Below, in pieces: positions 1 through 5,785 of a stretch of DNA of 12,315 nt. The translations under genes were made by a program, and so were the position numbers. Origin of the DNA: Bacteriovoracaceae bacterium UBA2428 (GTDB taxonomy: Bacteria > Bdellovibrionota > UBA2428); assembly GCA_002343545.1 (NCBI GenBank), contig DDRA01000112.1, positions 1-12,315 of the forward strand. The letters are read 5' to 3'. The notes under the pieces are model-generated. The model saw only the letters and a program-made list of their open reading frames with translations. It ran no database searches and was not told where the DNA came from. The stretch's first letter is position 1, and every line of letters starts with the position of its first letter.

Positions 1-171
1 AGCCATGACGGTCTTGCGGCCTTGGGCCTTCGCCGAAGCCACGGCGTTCGAGAGGATTTTCTCGACGGCCTTCGAGATTGCTTCGATCGTCTCGGCGGCG
101 GTGTTGCACTCGCCGTTTTGCTTAATGAACGTCTTAACTTTGCTAGCCACCACTAAAACTTCAGCCGACAT
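1..171 (-). CDS. Bacterial histone-fold protein (Bd0055-like), 3' end cut off by window edge
   Basis: The 57 visible residues form most of a single histone fold. A short helix 1 spans about residues 8-18 (VASKVKTFIKQ). A long amphipathic helix 2 spans about 24-49. It is followed by the loop GRKTVMA at 51-57, the Arg-Lys-Thr loop-2 motif that archaeal histones (GRKTI) use to contact DNA. There is no N-terminal tail before the fold. Bacterial histones of this short type are known from Bdellovibrio bacteriovorus, where Bd0055 has been shown to be a DNA-binding chromatin protein, so nucleoid DNA binding as a dimer is the expected role. The ATG at 171 is preceded by a near-perfect Shine-Dalgarno AAGGAGGT (complement of 176-183), which suggests high expression and fixes the start. 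Helix 3 lies beyond the window. Cys22 in the helix 1-2 loop is unusual for a DNA-packing protein. Family assignment is confident; the exact DNA-binding mode is inferred. Confidence 0.88.
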   Translation of the reverse strand, partial: MSAEVLVVASKVKTFIKQNGECNTAAETIEAISKAVEKILSNAVASAKAQGRKTVMA

Positions 172-175
172 GCGG

Positions 176-183
176 ACCTCCTT
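176..183 (-). promoter_or_regulatory. Strong Shine-Dalgarno of the histone gene
   Basis: The minus strand reads AAGGAGGT four nt upstream of the ATG at 171. It matches the anti-Shine-Dalgarno sequence over eight bases and is among the strongest ribosome binding sites in the window, consistent with an abundant chromatin protein. Confidence 0.75.
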
Positions 184-190
184 AAAAGTA

Positions 191-217
191 AAGAACGACT
201 GTAGCAGAATCGTTCTT
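191..217 (-). promoter_or_regulatory. Inverted repeat in the histone/lipoprotein divergent region (candidate operator or 5' leader hairpin)
   Basis: Perfect 8-bp arms AAGAACGA (191-198) and TCGTTCTT (210-217) are separated by 11 nt. The spacer holds an offset inner pairing CTG/CAG (199-201 with 205-207). A transcript could therefore fold as an 8-bp stem, a 2-nt bulge and a 3-bp stem with a 3-nt loop. On the minus strand the spacer contains TACAGT, a weak -10 candidate, and the repeat lies just upstream of the AAGGAGGT of the histone gene. It could be an operator overlapping the histone promoter, or a hairpin in the histone mRNA leader. Which of the two cannot be decided from one copy. Confidence 0.45.
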
Positions 218-254
218 GTTTTCGGGAGAGGCCCGTGAGATTTCCCTTAGCTGA

Positions 255-983
255 ATGCCGCACGACGACAGGACCCCGCAGCAAATCCTCGGACTTCTTG
301 TGGGCGCCGCCCTCGGCCTCGCGGCTTGTTCTTCGTCGCGGCCCGCCATCCATCCGCCCGCCACGAACCTGAGCGTGCGCGAAGGCAGCCAACGCCTGGA
401 CGCCGCGGCTCGTAAGACCGCCTCGGCTTCGGTCTGGGCCTTCTTCGTCTCGCTCGCGCCCGAAGTTCGCACATCGACCCTCGCGCGCGCCAAACCCTTC
501 GCGATGCTCGCGGAGCCCACGCATCCTTCGATCCCCGGCGAAGATCGTTCGCCGTTGCTTTGGGGCGCCCGCGAGAAAGAGGAAAAACGCCCCTGGTGGC
601 TCGACCTCGTTCGCGCCGAGACGGCCGGCCTCGTCCGCGCGCGTTTCGAATCGTGGCGCGACTACGAAGCGGGGAGCGTCGTCGAAGCCTACGCGCGCGC
701 CTTGCTCGAGGGGAAAAACGCCGCGACGGACTTCGCCCCGCGCTTCAAAGCCCCCGCGGACGGCTACGCCTCGGCCAAGGAGCTGGCGGATTTTCTCGCG
801 GCGGTCGGACGCAGCTGGGGAGACGCGGACCGCGAATCCCTCGGCGCCGCCGAGACCGCGCGCATCGCGCTCTTGCTCCGCGGACATCCCACTTTCGCGC
901 GGCGACTCGTCAAAATGGCGGAAGCCGAAGCCCACGACGTGGACCTCGGCTTCCGGAACCTTCTCGCGAAGGAAGCGAACTGA
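255..983 (+). CDS. Putative lipoprotein of unknown function
   Basis: The gene encodes 242 residues. A hydrophobic stretch at residues 11-24 ends in a lipobox LAAC with Cys25, followed by Ser-Ser-Ser. Ser at +2 predicts outer-membrane sorting under the usual Lol rule. After a Pro-rich linker (about 29-40) comes a mostly helical region rich in Ala, Glu and Arg, with no motif I recognise. The signal sequence has an unusual N-region for a secreted protein, with two Asp and one Arg before the hydrophobic core. An in-frame stop at 252-254 makes ATG 255 the first possible ATG, but no good Shine-Dalgarno precedes it; GGGAGAGG at 224-231 is too far away. A large antisense ORF covers the same region, but the lipobox and normal composition favour this strand. 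Its stop abuts the stop of the convergent DksA-like gene. Function unknown. Confidence 0.68.
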   Translation: MPHDDRTPQQILGLLVGAALGLAACSSSRPAIHPPATNLSVREGSQRLDAAARKTASASVWAFFVSLAPEVRTSTLARAKPFAMLAEPTHPSIPGEDRSPLLWGAREKEEKRPWWLDLVRAETAGLVRARFESWRDYEAGSVVEAYARALLEGKNAATDFAPRFKAPADGYASAKELADFLAAVGRSWGDADRESLGAAETARIALLLRGHPTFARRLVKMAEAEAHDVDLGFRNLLAKEAN

Positions 984-1568
984 TCAGAGCTCGGCGTGCA
1001 GCTTGCTGCGCCGGAACTCGCGATGCTTGCGCTCGCGGATTTCCTGCACGTGGATCGAGTAGCGCGCCCAGGGAACGATGTTGAGACGCTCGAAGCCAAT
1101 CGGCTCCTCGGTCTCTTCGCAGATCCCGTAGACACCCGCCTTGATCTTGGCGATGCCCCGCTTCACGAGGATGAGACGGTGCTTGAGGATATCAAGCTCC
1201 TGAAGGGCGGCGTTGTTCGTCCGCTGCTTCTCGGCGACTTCGGCGTCGTCTCCCTTGATAAGGCTTTCCGTCGTCTCGACGGCGTTGAACTGAAAGGTCT
1301 TCGCGGCGATCGCTTCGCTCAGCTCCCGACTGAGACGATGCAACTTCGCGTCGAGGTCCTTCAGTTGCGCCGACGTCAGCGACGTCACGCCCGAAGGCGA
1401 ACGAGCCGCCTTGCCCGGACGTGCCACCACTTGCTGACGTAGCGGCTTCTTCTGAATGGACTTTGCCGTCGCTTTGGCCGCGACGAGCGTCGTCGGCTTG
1501 GCGACGACCATTGCCGCGCGCGAACCCTTGCCCGGTCGCTTGACGGCAGAAGACGTGGTCTTCTTCAT
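984..1568 (-). CDS. DksA/TraR-family protein with degenerate zinc finger and basic N-terminal tail
   Basis: The gene encodes 194 residues from the ATG at 1568, which has GGGAGGG four nt upstream; an upstream in-frame TTG at 1601 lacks such a site. Residues 1-60 are a disordered Lys/Ala/Pro/Arg-rich tail resembling histone-H1-like tails. Residues about 62-143 form the coiled coil, with the acidic tip GDDAEVAEK (106-114) that DksA relatives insert into the RNA polymerase secondary channel. The C-terminal globular part keeps the family pattern (YGIC, EEPIGFERL, QEIRE). Of the four zinc-ligand positions, only Cys150 remains; the others are Thr153, Ser171 and Val174, at exact family spacing. Some DksA paralogues fold without zinc, so this may still bind polymerase. 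Target promoters and any (p)ppGpp response are unknown. The gene is transcribed away from the divergent ABC exporter operon and is convergent with the lipoprotein gene. Confidence 0.85.
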   Translation of the reverse strand: MKKTTSSAVKRPGKGSRAAMVVAKPTTLVAAKATAKSIQKKPLRQQVVARPGKAARSPSGVTSLTSAQLKDLDAKLHRLSRELSEAIAAKTFQFNAVETTESLIKGDDAEVAEKQRTNNAALQELDILKHRLILVKRGIAKIKAGVYGICEETEEPIGFERLNIVPWARYSIHVQEIRERKHREFRRSKLHAEL

Positions 1569-1694
1569 AGTGCCCTCCCTATTGAACTCCCCATAAATCA
1601 ATTCCCATAAACGAAGAGTCTTTGCAAATCAGGGCACTTGAAGCGGCGCGCCGTGCATGCCGACAAACGCAGGGCTAGTATCCGCGCGTTTCCG
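1569..1694. other. Divergent intergenic region between the DksA-like gene and the ABC operon
   Basis: This 126-nt gap contains the AT-richest short stretch nearby (about 1590-1630), where a minus-strand promoter for the DksA-like gene is likely. I could not find a -35/-10 pair with good spacing on either strand. TAGTAT at 1676-1681 is a possible -10 for the exporter operon, but no -35 stands at the right distance. If real, it would give a leader of only a few nucleotides before ATG 1695. Confidence 0.3.
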
Positions 1695-3392
1695 ATGTCT
1701 TCCCTCCGAAATGACATAGTCCTTGAGGGCGCGCTGAACGGCGCGCGGCCCGCGAAGATTTGGCTCCGCCACATCCGTCGCTTCGGCTGGATCTACGCGT
1801 TCGGCGCGCTCAGCGTGATCGGCACGAACATCACGGAATCCGTCGTCCCGAAGATCGTGCAGCACGCCATCGACGGCGTCTCCAAGGGCGATCTCGACGT
1901 CGCGCGACTCGTGGCCTTCTTCGCGCTCGTGCTCGTCGTGCAAGCGGTCTGCCGCGTGCTCTGGCGCGTCACGCTCGGCCGCCAGACCCACGAAGTCTCC
2001 GCCAAGATGCGCTCGCTGCTCTGGAACCGCGTGCGTTTCCTGCCGAAGGAACGTCTCGAGACGGACCTCTCGCCGGGCGAGATCATGAACGTCGCCGCGG
2101 GCGACGCGCAGACGGCGCGTTTCATCTTCGGTTTCACGCTCGTCGGCACGATCGACTTCATCTTTCTCATCATCTTCAATCTTTTCTTCATGCTCACGAT
2201 CGACGTCGAGCTCACGATGTGGGCGCTCGTCGTCGTTCCCGTGCTGCCCGTCATCATGGATCGCCTCGCGCGCAAGGAATCGCGGCAGCACGACGAAGCG
2301 CAGAGCTCGCTCTCGAACTTGACCGACCTCGCGACGCAGGCCGTGGGATCCGTCCGGCTCCAACGACTCACCCGTACCTCCGCCTTCTGGATCGGAAGGC
2401 TCACGGAATCCGCGCGCGACTACCGCAACAAGCGTTTCGAGGTCCAGAAGACCGCGCTCTCCTTCATTCCCGTCACCGGCGTGGCGCCGCTCCTGAGCCT
2501 CGCCGTCCTGATCGTCTTGGGCAGCCGCAAGGTGCTCGCGGGCGAGATGACGATCGGCGCCTTCGTGGCCATGCAGAGCTACGTGCTGCTCATCCAGGGC
2601 CCGCTCATCGAGCTCGGCACGATCATCAGCGAGTGGCAGCGCTCCTTCACGAGTTTCCGCCGGGTCGCCGATCTTTGGCATGCCGCCGAAGCCCCGCTGC
2701 TCCGCACCGGCGGCGAAGCGACCGCGAAGGCGACCGACCCCGTTTACGAAGTCCGCGACCTGCGCTTCGCCTACCCCGGGCGCGAACGTCCCGTCATCGA
2801 AGGCCTCAGCTTCCGCATCGAAAGCGGCGAACGCGTCGGCATCATGGGTCCCATCGGCGCGGGCAAATCCACGCTGCTCCAGATCCTCGCGGGCCTCGAG
2901 CGCGGCTACGAAGGGCGCGTCGACCTGCGCGGCCGCGAGATCCGCGAGTACGCCCACGCCCACCTGCGTTCGGTCATCAAGGTCGTCCCGCAGAAGACCT
3001 TCCTCTTCGCCGACACGATCCGCGCCAATCTCTCGCTCGACCGCGAGATGAGCGACGAGGAAATCTGGCACTATCTCGACATCGCGGGTATTTCCGAAGA
3101 CGCGCGCGGTTTCCCGAAGGGTCTCGATACGCCGCTCGGCGAATGGGGACTTAACCTATCGGGCGGACAGAAGCAGCGTCTCACGATCGCGCGCGCGCTC
3201 GCCGCGAAGCCCGAGGTCCTTTTGCTCGACGACTGCCTGAGCGCGGTCGACACCGTCACGGAAGAGCGCATCCTGCGCAACCTCGACCGCGAACTCAAGC
3301 ATTGCACGCTGCTGTGGGTCGCCCACCGCGATTCCACGCTCCGCTACTGCCACCGCCTGATCCGCCTCGAGGGCGTGGAGGCGACGGCATGA
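1695..3392 (+). CDS. ABC exporter half-transporter, subunit with degenerate catalytic site (MdlA/BmrC/TM287-like)
   Basis: The gene encodes 565 residues as a type-IV exporter half: a transmembrane domain (about 25-320) fused to a nucleotide-binding domain (about 350-560). Visible NBD motifs are Walker A GPIGAGKST (385-393), Q-loop Gln433, signature LSGGQ (488-492), Walker B VLLLDD (508-513) and switch His544. Asp513 stands where the catalytic Glu normally sits, so this subunit's own Walker site should be nearly inactive, while its intact LSGGQ would complete the partner's site. That is the hallmark of heterodimeric exporters such as TM287/288, BmrCD and LmrCD. The substrate cannot be read from sequence; drugs or lipids are typical. 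ATG 1695 is chosen over an upstream TTG (1638) because the extra N-terminus is Arg-rich and atypical, although no clear Shine-Dalgarno precedes 1695. The 3' end overlaps the next gene as ATGA. Confidence 0.93.
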   Translation: MSSLRNDIVLEGALNGARPAKIWLRHIRRFGWIYAFGALSVIGTNITESVVPKIVQHAIDGVSKGDLDVARLVAFFALVLVVQAVCRVLWRVTLGRQTHEVSAKMRSLLWNRVRFLPKERLETDLSPGEIMNVAAGDAQTARFIFGFTLVGTIDFIFLIIFNLFFMLTIDVELTMWALVVVPVLPVIMDRLARKESRQHDEAQSSLSNLTDLATQAVGSVRLQRLTRTSAFWIGRLTESARDYRNKRFEVQKTALSFIPVTGVAPLLSLAVLIVLGSRKVLAGEMTIGAFVAMQSYVLLIQGPLIELGTIISEWQRSFTSFRRVADLWHAAEAPLLRTGGEATAKATDPVYEVRDLRFAYPGRERPVIEGLSFRIESGERVGIMGPIGAGKSTLLQILAGLERGYEGRVDLRGREIREYAHAHLRSVIKVVPQKTFLFADTIRANLSLDREMSDEEIWHYLDIAGISEDARGFPKGLDTPLGEWGLNLSGGQKQRLTIARALAAKPEVLLLDDCLSAVDTVTEERILRNLDRELKHCTLLWVAHRDSTLRYCHRLIRLEGVEATA

Positions 3393-5179
3393 GTCAGTTC
3401 CTCGAAGCCGACGAATCCAAGACGACGGCCGACTCGAGCTCCTTCTTCTACCTGCTCCGCTTCACGAAGGGGCTGCGCCCGCGCATCGCGCTCGCGCTCC
3501 TGCTCCTCGTGCTCTCGGGAACCTTCGCCGTCGTCTCGGCCCGCCTTCTCGGGCTGCTCGTCGAGGAAGGCCTGCAGCGCGGGCGGCGCGACTACGCCCT
3601 CGTGATCGGCGGCTTCGTGCTGTTGGCCGAAGCGCTGGCCGTGGCGGTGACCTACTACGGACGTCGACGCCTCGCCGAGGCCGCGAGCCTTTCGCTGCTG
3701 CAGATCCGCGAGGCGCTCTTCGCGCGACTCGATCTCCTCCCGATGTCCTACTTCGACCGCCAGCCCGTCGGCCGCGTCGTCACGCGCTTGACCTACGACG
3801 TCGAAGGGCTCGAAGACTTTTTCAGCGGCACGCTCGCGCGGCTGCTCTCCGCGGTCATCACCTTCGCCGTGGCCCTCTTGGGGATGATGCTCACGGATTG
3901 GAAGCTCGGCCTTTTGCTGACGGCCGCGATCCTGCCGACGCCCTTCCTCGCGGTGGCCGTGCGCGGGCCCGTGCGGCGCTGGAACCGCGAGTTCGCCCGC
4001 CGCAACAGCGCGATCAACGCCAAGCTCAACGAGTTCCTGAACGGCCTGCCCGTCATCCGCTCGTTCGGCGTCGAAGCGTGGTCGCAGCGCGAAGTGGACC
4101 GCGTCGTCTACCACCACCTCGACGCGGCCCTCATGGCGAACTGGACGAACGCATGGTCGCGCCCCCTCATCCTAATCCTCTGCGCGATGCCGCTCATGGT
4201 GTTGCTCGCCGTGGGCGCGCCGCGCGTGCTCGCGGGGGCGCTCACGCTCGGCGTCTTCGTCGCCTTCGTGCGCTACTGCGAGCGCGTCTCGCGCCCCGTC
4301 GCGAACATCGCGCAGGAAATCCACACGATCCAAGCCGCCTTTACGTCGGCCGAACGCGTGGCGACTTTCCTGCGCGAAGACGAGGAAAGCGTGACCCTGG
4401 GCGCCGACGGCGCGGTGGTCGCGCGGCACCCGCGCGGGGAGATCGAGTTCGACGGCGTGACGATGGGCTACGACCCCAAGCGCCCCGTACTCGAAAACGT
4501 CAGCTTCCGCATCCCCGCCGGCGCGAAGATCGGCCTGGCGGGCACGACCGGAAGCGGCAAGACGACGACGGTCGCGCTCCTCGCGCGTCTCTACGAGTTC
4601 CAGGGCGGCGAGATCCGACTCGACGGGCGCCCCATCCGCGACTTCGAGCGTTCCTCGCTGCGCGATTCCATGGGTTTCGTTTCGCAGGACGTGACGATCT
4701 ACAAGGGCACGCTGCGCGAGAACCTCGCCGGTGGCCGCGCCCTCTCGGACGAGCGCCTGCTCGAAGCCGCGCGGGAAACCGGCCTCACCCAGGTTTTCCG
4801 ACGCTCGGGCCTCGGCCTCGACACGGAGATCCTCGATAAGGGCGCGAACCTGAGCCTCGGCGAGCGCCAGCTCGTGGCGCTGACCCGCATCCTGCTGCGC
4901 GATCCCTCCATCCTCATCCTGGACGAAGCCACGGCCAACATCGACCCCGGCTTCGAGGCCCTCATCAGCCGCGCGGTCGAGAAAGCCATGCGCGGCCGCA
5001 CCTGCCTCATCATCGCGCACCGCCTGGCGACGCTGCGCGACTGCGACCGCATCCTCGTCTTCCGCGGCGGACGCCTCATCGAGGACGGCTCGCACGAAGA
5101 GCTCGCCCGCGGCGCCTCGTATTACGCGAGCCTCCTGCAGGGCAAGCTGCTCGACCCCGCGGCCCAGGTTCCCGTCTGA
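3389..5179 (+). CDS. ABC exporter half-transporter, catalytic subunit of the heterodimer
   Basis: The gene encodes 596 residues with an N-terminal transmembrane domain (helices begin near 32, 70, 150, 172, 258 and 280) and an NBD. Motifs are Walker A GTTGSGKTT (385-393), Q-loop Gln433, signature LSLGE (488-492), Walker B ILILDE (508-513) with catalytic Glu513, and switch His544. The signature departs from LSGGQ at two positions, so the ATP site formed with the partner's Asp513 Walker B is doubly degenerate. The other site (this Walker A/B plus the partner's LSGGQ) is fully consensus. The complementary defects show that the two genes encode one asymmetric heterodimeric inner-membrane exporter. 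The start is set by the ATGA overlap with the upstream gene and GGAGG at 3377-3381, seven nt before the ATG. The substrate is not predictable. Confidence 0.94.
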   Translation: MSQFLEADESKTTADSSSFFYLLRFTKGLRPRIALALLLLVLSGTFAVVSARLLGLLVEEGLQRGRRDYALVIGGFVLLAEALAVAVTYYGRRRLAEAASLSLLQIREALFARLDLLPMSYFDRQPVGRVVTRLTYDVEGLEDFFSGTLARLLSAVITFAVALLGMMLTDWKLGLLLTAAILPTPFLAVAVRGPVRRWNREFARRNSAINAKLNEFLNGLPVIRSFGVEAWSQREVDRVVYHHLDAALMANWTNAWSRPLILILCAMPLMVLLAVGAPRVLAGALTLGVFVAFVRYCERVSRPVANIAQEIHTIQAAFTSAERVATFLREDEESVTLGADGAVVARHPRGEIEFDGVTMGYDPKRPVLENVSFRIPAGAKIGLAGTTGSGKTTTVALLARLYEFQGGEIRLDGRPIRDFERSSLRDSMGFVSQDVTIYKGTLRENLAGGRALSDERLLEAARETGLTQVFRRSGLGLDTEILDKGANLSLGERQLVALTRILLRDPSILILDEATANIDPGFEALISRAVEKAMRGRTCLIIAHRLATLRDCDRILVFRGGRLIEDGSHEELARGASYYASLLQGKLLDPAAQVPV

Positions 5180-5655
5180 TGTCGAAGAACTACCTGACGC
5201 CCGAGGGCTTCGCGCGCCTACGCGGCGAGCTGCTCAAGCTCCTGAACGAAGAACGCCCGCAGATCGTGGCGGCCGTGAACGTCGCGGCGGCCATGGGCGA
5301 TCGCTCGGAGAACGCCGAGTACATCTACGGCAAACGCCGGCTGCGCGAGATCGACCGGCGCCTGCGCTTCCTGCAAAAGCGCCTCGACGACGTCGAGGTC
5401 GTCGATCCCGCGAAGGTCGCCACGGACAAGGTCAGCTTCGGCACCTGGGTCCACGTCGTCGACGAAGAGGGCGAAGAAAGCCATTACCAGCTCGTGGGCG
5501 AAGACGAGATCGACCCCAAAGCGGGCCGCATCACCTTCTCCTCGCCGCTCGGTCGCGCGCTGCTGGGCAAACGCGTCGGCGACGTCGTCCTCTTCCGCCG
5601 CCCCAAGGGCGACACCGAAGTCGAGATCCTCGCGATCACCCGCGAACGCGGCTAA
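5179..5655 (+). CDS. greB: Transcription elongation factor GreB
   Basis: The gene encodes 158 residues, the normal Gre length. The N-terminal coiled coil (about 1-75) carries MGDRSENAEY, with the catalytic acidic tip residues Asp41 and Glu44 at the canonical numbers. The C-terminal FKBP-like domain (about 80-156) binds RNA polymerase. The stretch GKRRLREIDRRLRFLQKRLD (51-70) is characteristic of GreB rather than GreA. Gre factors enter the RNA polymerase secondary channel and stimulate cleavage of backtracked transcripts, rescuing arrested elongation complexes. The ATG overlaps the stop of the exporter gene by one nt (TGATG) and has no strong Shine-Dalgarno of its own, so translation is probably coupled to the exporter. 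It is the last gene of the three-gene operon. Confidence 0.94.
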   Translation: MSKNYLTPEGFARLRGELLKLLNEERPQIVAAVNVAAAMGDRSENAEYIYGKRRLREIDRRLRFLQKRLDDVEVVDPAKVATDKVSFGTWVHVVDEEGEESHYQLVGEDEIDPKAGRITFSSPLGRALLGKRVGDVVLFRRPKGDTEVEILAITRERG

Positions 5656-5660
5656 AGGCT

Positions 5661-5770
5661 GTCCCGAAAGCCGTTTACAATCTTTTGGGGAAGATTTTCC
5701 CGGGCAGGAACACCCTTCCGGAACGCGCTCCGGGATTCGCCCCCGCTCAAGTTGTAAACCTTTACGGGAC
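5661..5770. repeat. Long-range imperfect inverted repeat between convergent operons
   Basis: The left arm, 5661-5680, starts GTCCCGAAAG and ends GTTTACAA. The right arm, 5751-5770, starts GTTGTAAACC and ends ACGGGAC. The reverse complement of the right arm matches the left arm apart from about one insertion and one deletion plus a mismatch, giving roughly 17 paired bases. Two smaller potential stems are nested inside: AATCTT/AAGATT (5679-5684 with 5691-5696, partly overlapping the left arm) and TCCCGG/CCGGGA (5698-5703 with 5730-5735). Lying between the 3' ends of greB and the outer-membrane gene, it is most simply a bidirectional termination or mRNA 3'-end structure. No long T-run follows either outer arm, so a plain Rho-independent terminator is not clear. 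A short non-autonomous mobile element is an alternative. Confidence 0.5.
5679..5698 (+). terminator. Weak candidate terminator hairpin after greB
   Basis: The 6-bp stem AATCTT (5679-5684)/AAGATT (5691-5696) has a TTGGGG loop, and the right arm runs into a short TTTT (5695-5698). It lies 23 nt after the greB stop. The stem is AT-rich and the T-tract short, so intrinsic termination would be inefficient. It shares bases with the left arm of the larger inverted repeat, so the two folds compete. Confidence 0.3.
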
Positions 5771-5785
5771 AAATCCGGAGGAACG

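Noticed and set aside
235..372. GTG-started 45-residue ORF preceded by GGGAGAGG before the lipoprotein gene
   Set aside because: The spacing is good, but the peptide has no signal sequence or recognisable feature and lies out of frame with the lipoprotein. I could not support it as a leader peptide or an alternative start.
153..935. 260-residue minus-strand ORF opposite the lipoprotein gene
   Set aside because: Arg/Gly/Glu-rich composition with no motif or start signal. It overlaps the histone promoter and is a GC-driven antisense shadow of a gene with a clear lipobox.
1569..1601. Extension of the DksA-like protein to a TTG at 1601
   Set aside because: ATG 1568 has a good Shine-Dalgarno (GGGAGGG); the TTG has none, and the extra 11 residues would cover that site.
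1653..1681. Sigma-70 promoter for the exporter operon using TAGTAT as -10
   Set aside because: The hexamers at 16-18 nt upstream match TTGACA at only about two positions, so it is not supportable as a promoter call.
1629..3071. 480-residue minus-strand ORF inside the first exporter gene
   Set aside because: The composition is almost only Asp, Glu, Arg, Ala and His, the usual antisense shadow of a GC-rich membrane-protein gene.
5661..5770. Integron attC-like site
   Set aside because: The arms contain GTTTACAA/TTGTAAAC, which do not fit the RYYYAAC and GTTRRRY core sites, and no cassette or integrase gene is present.
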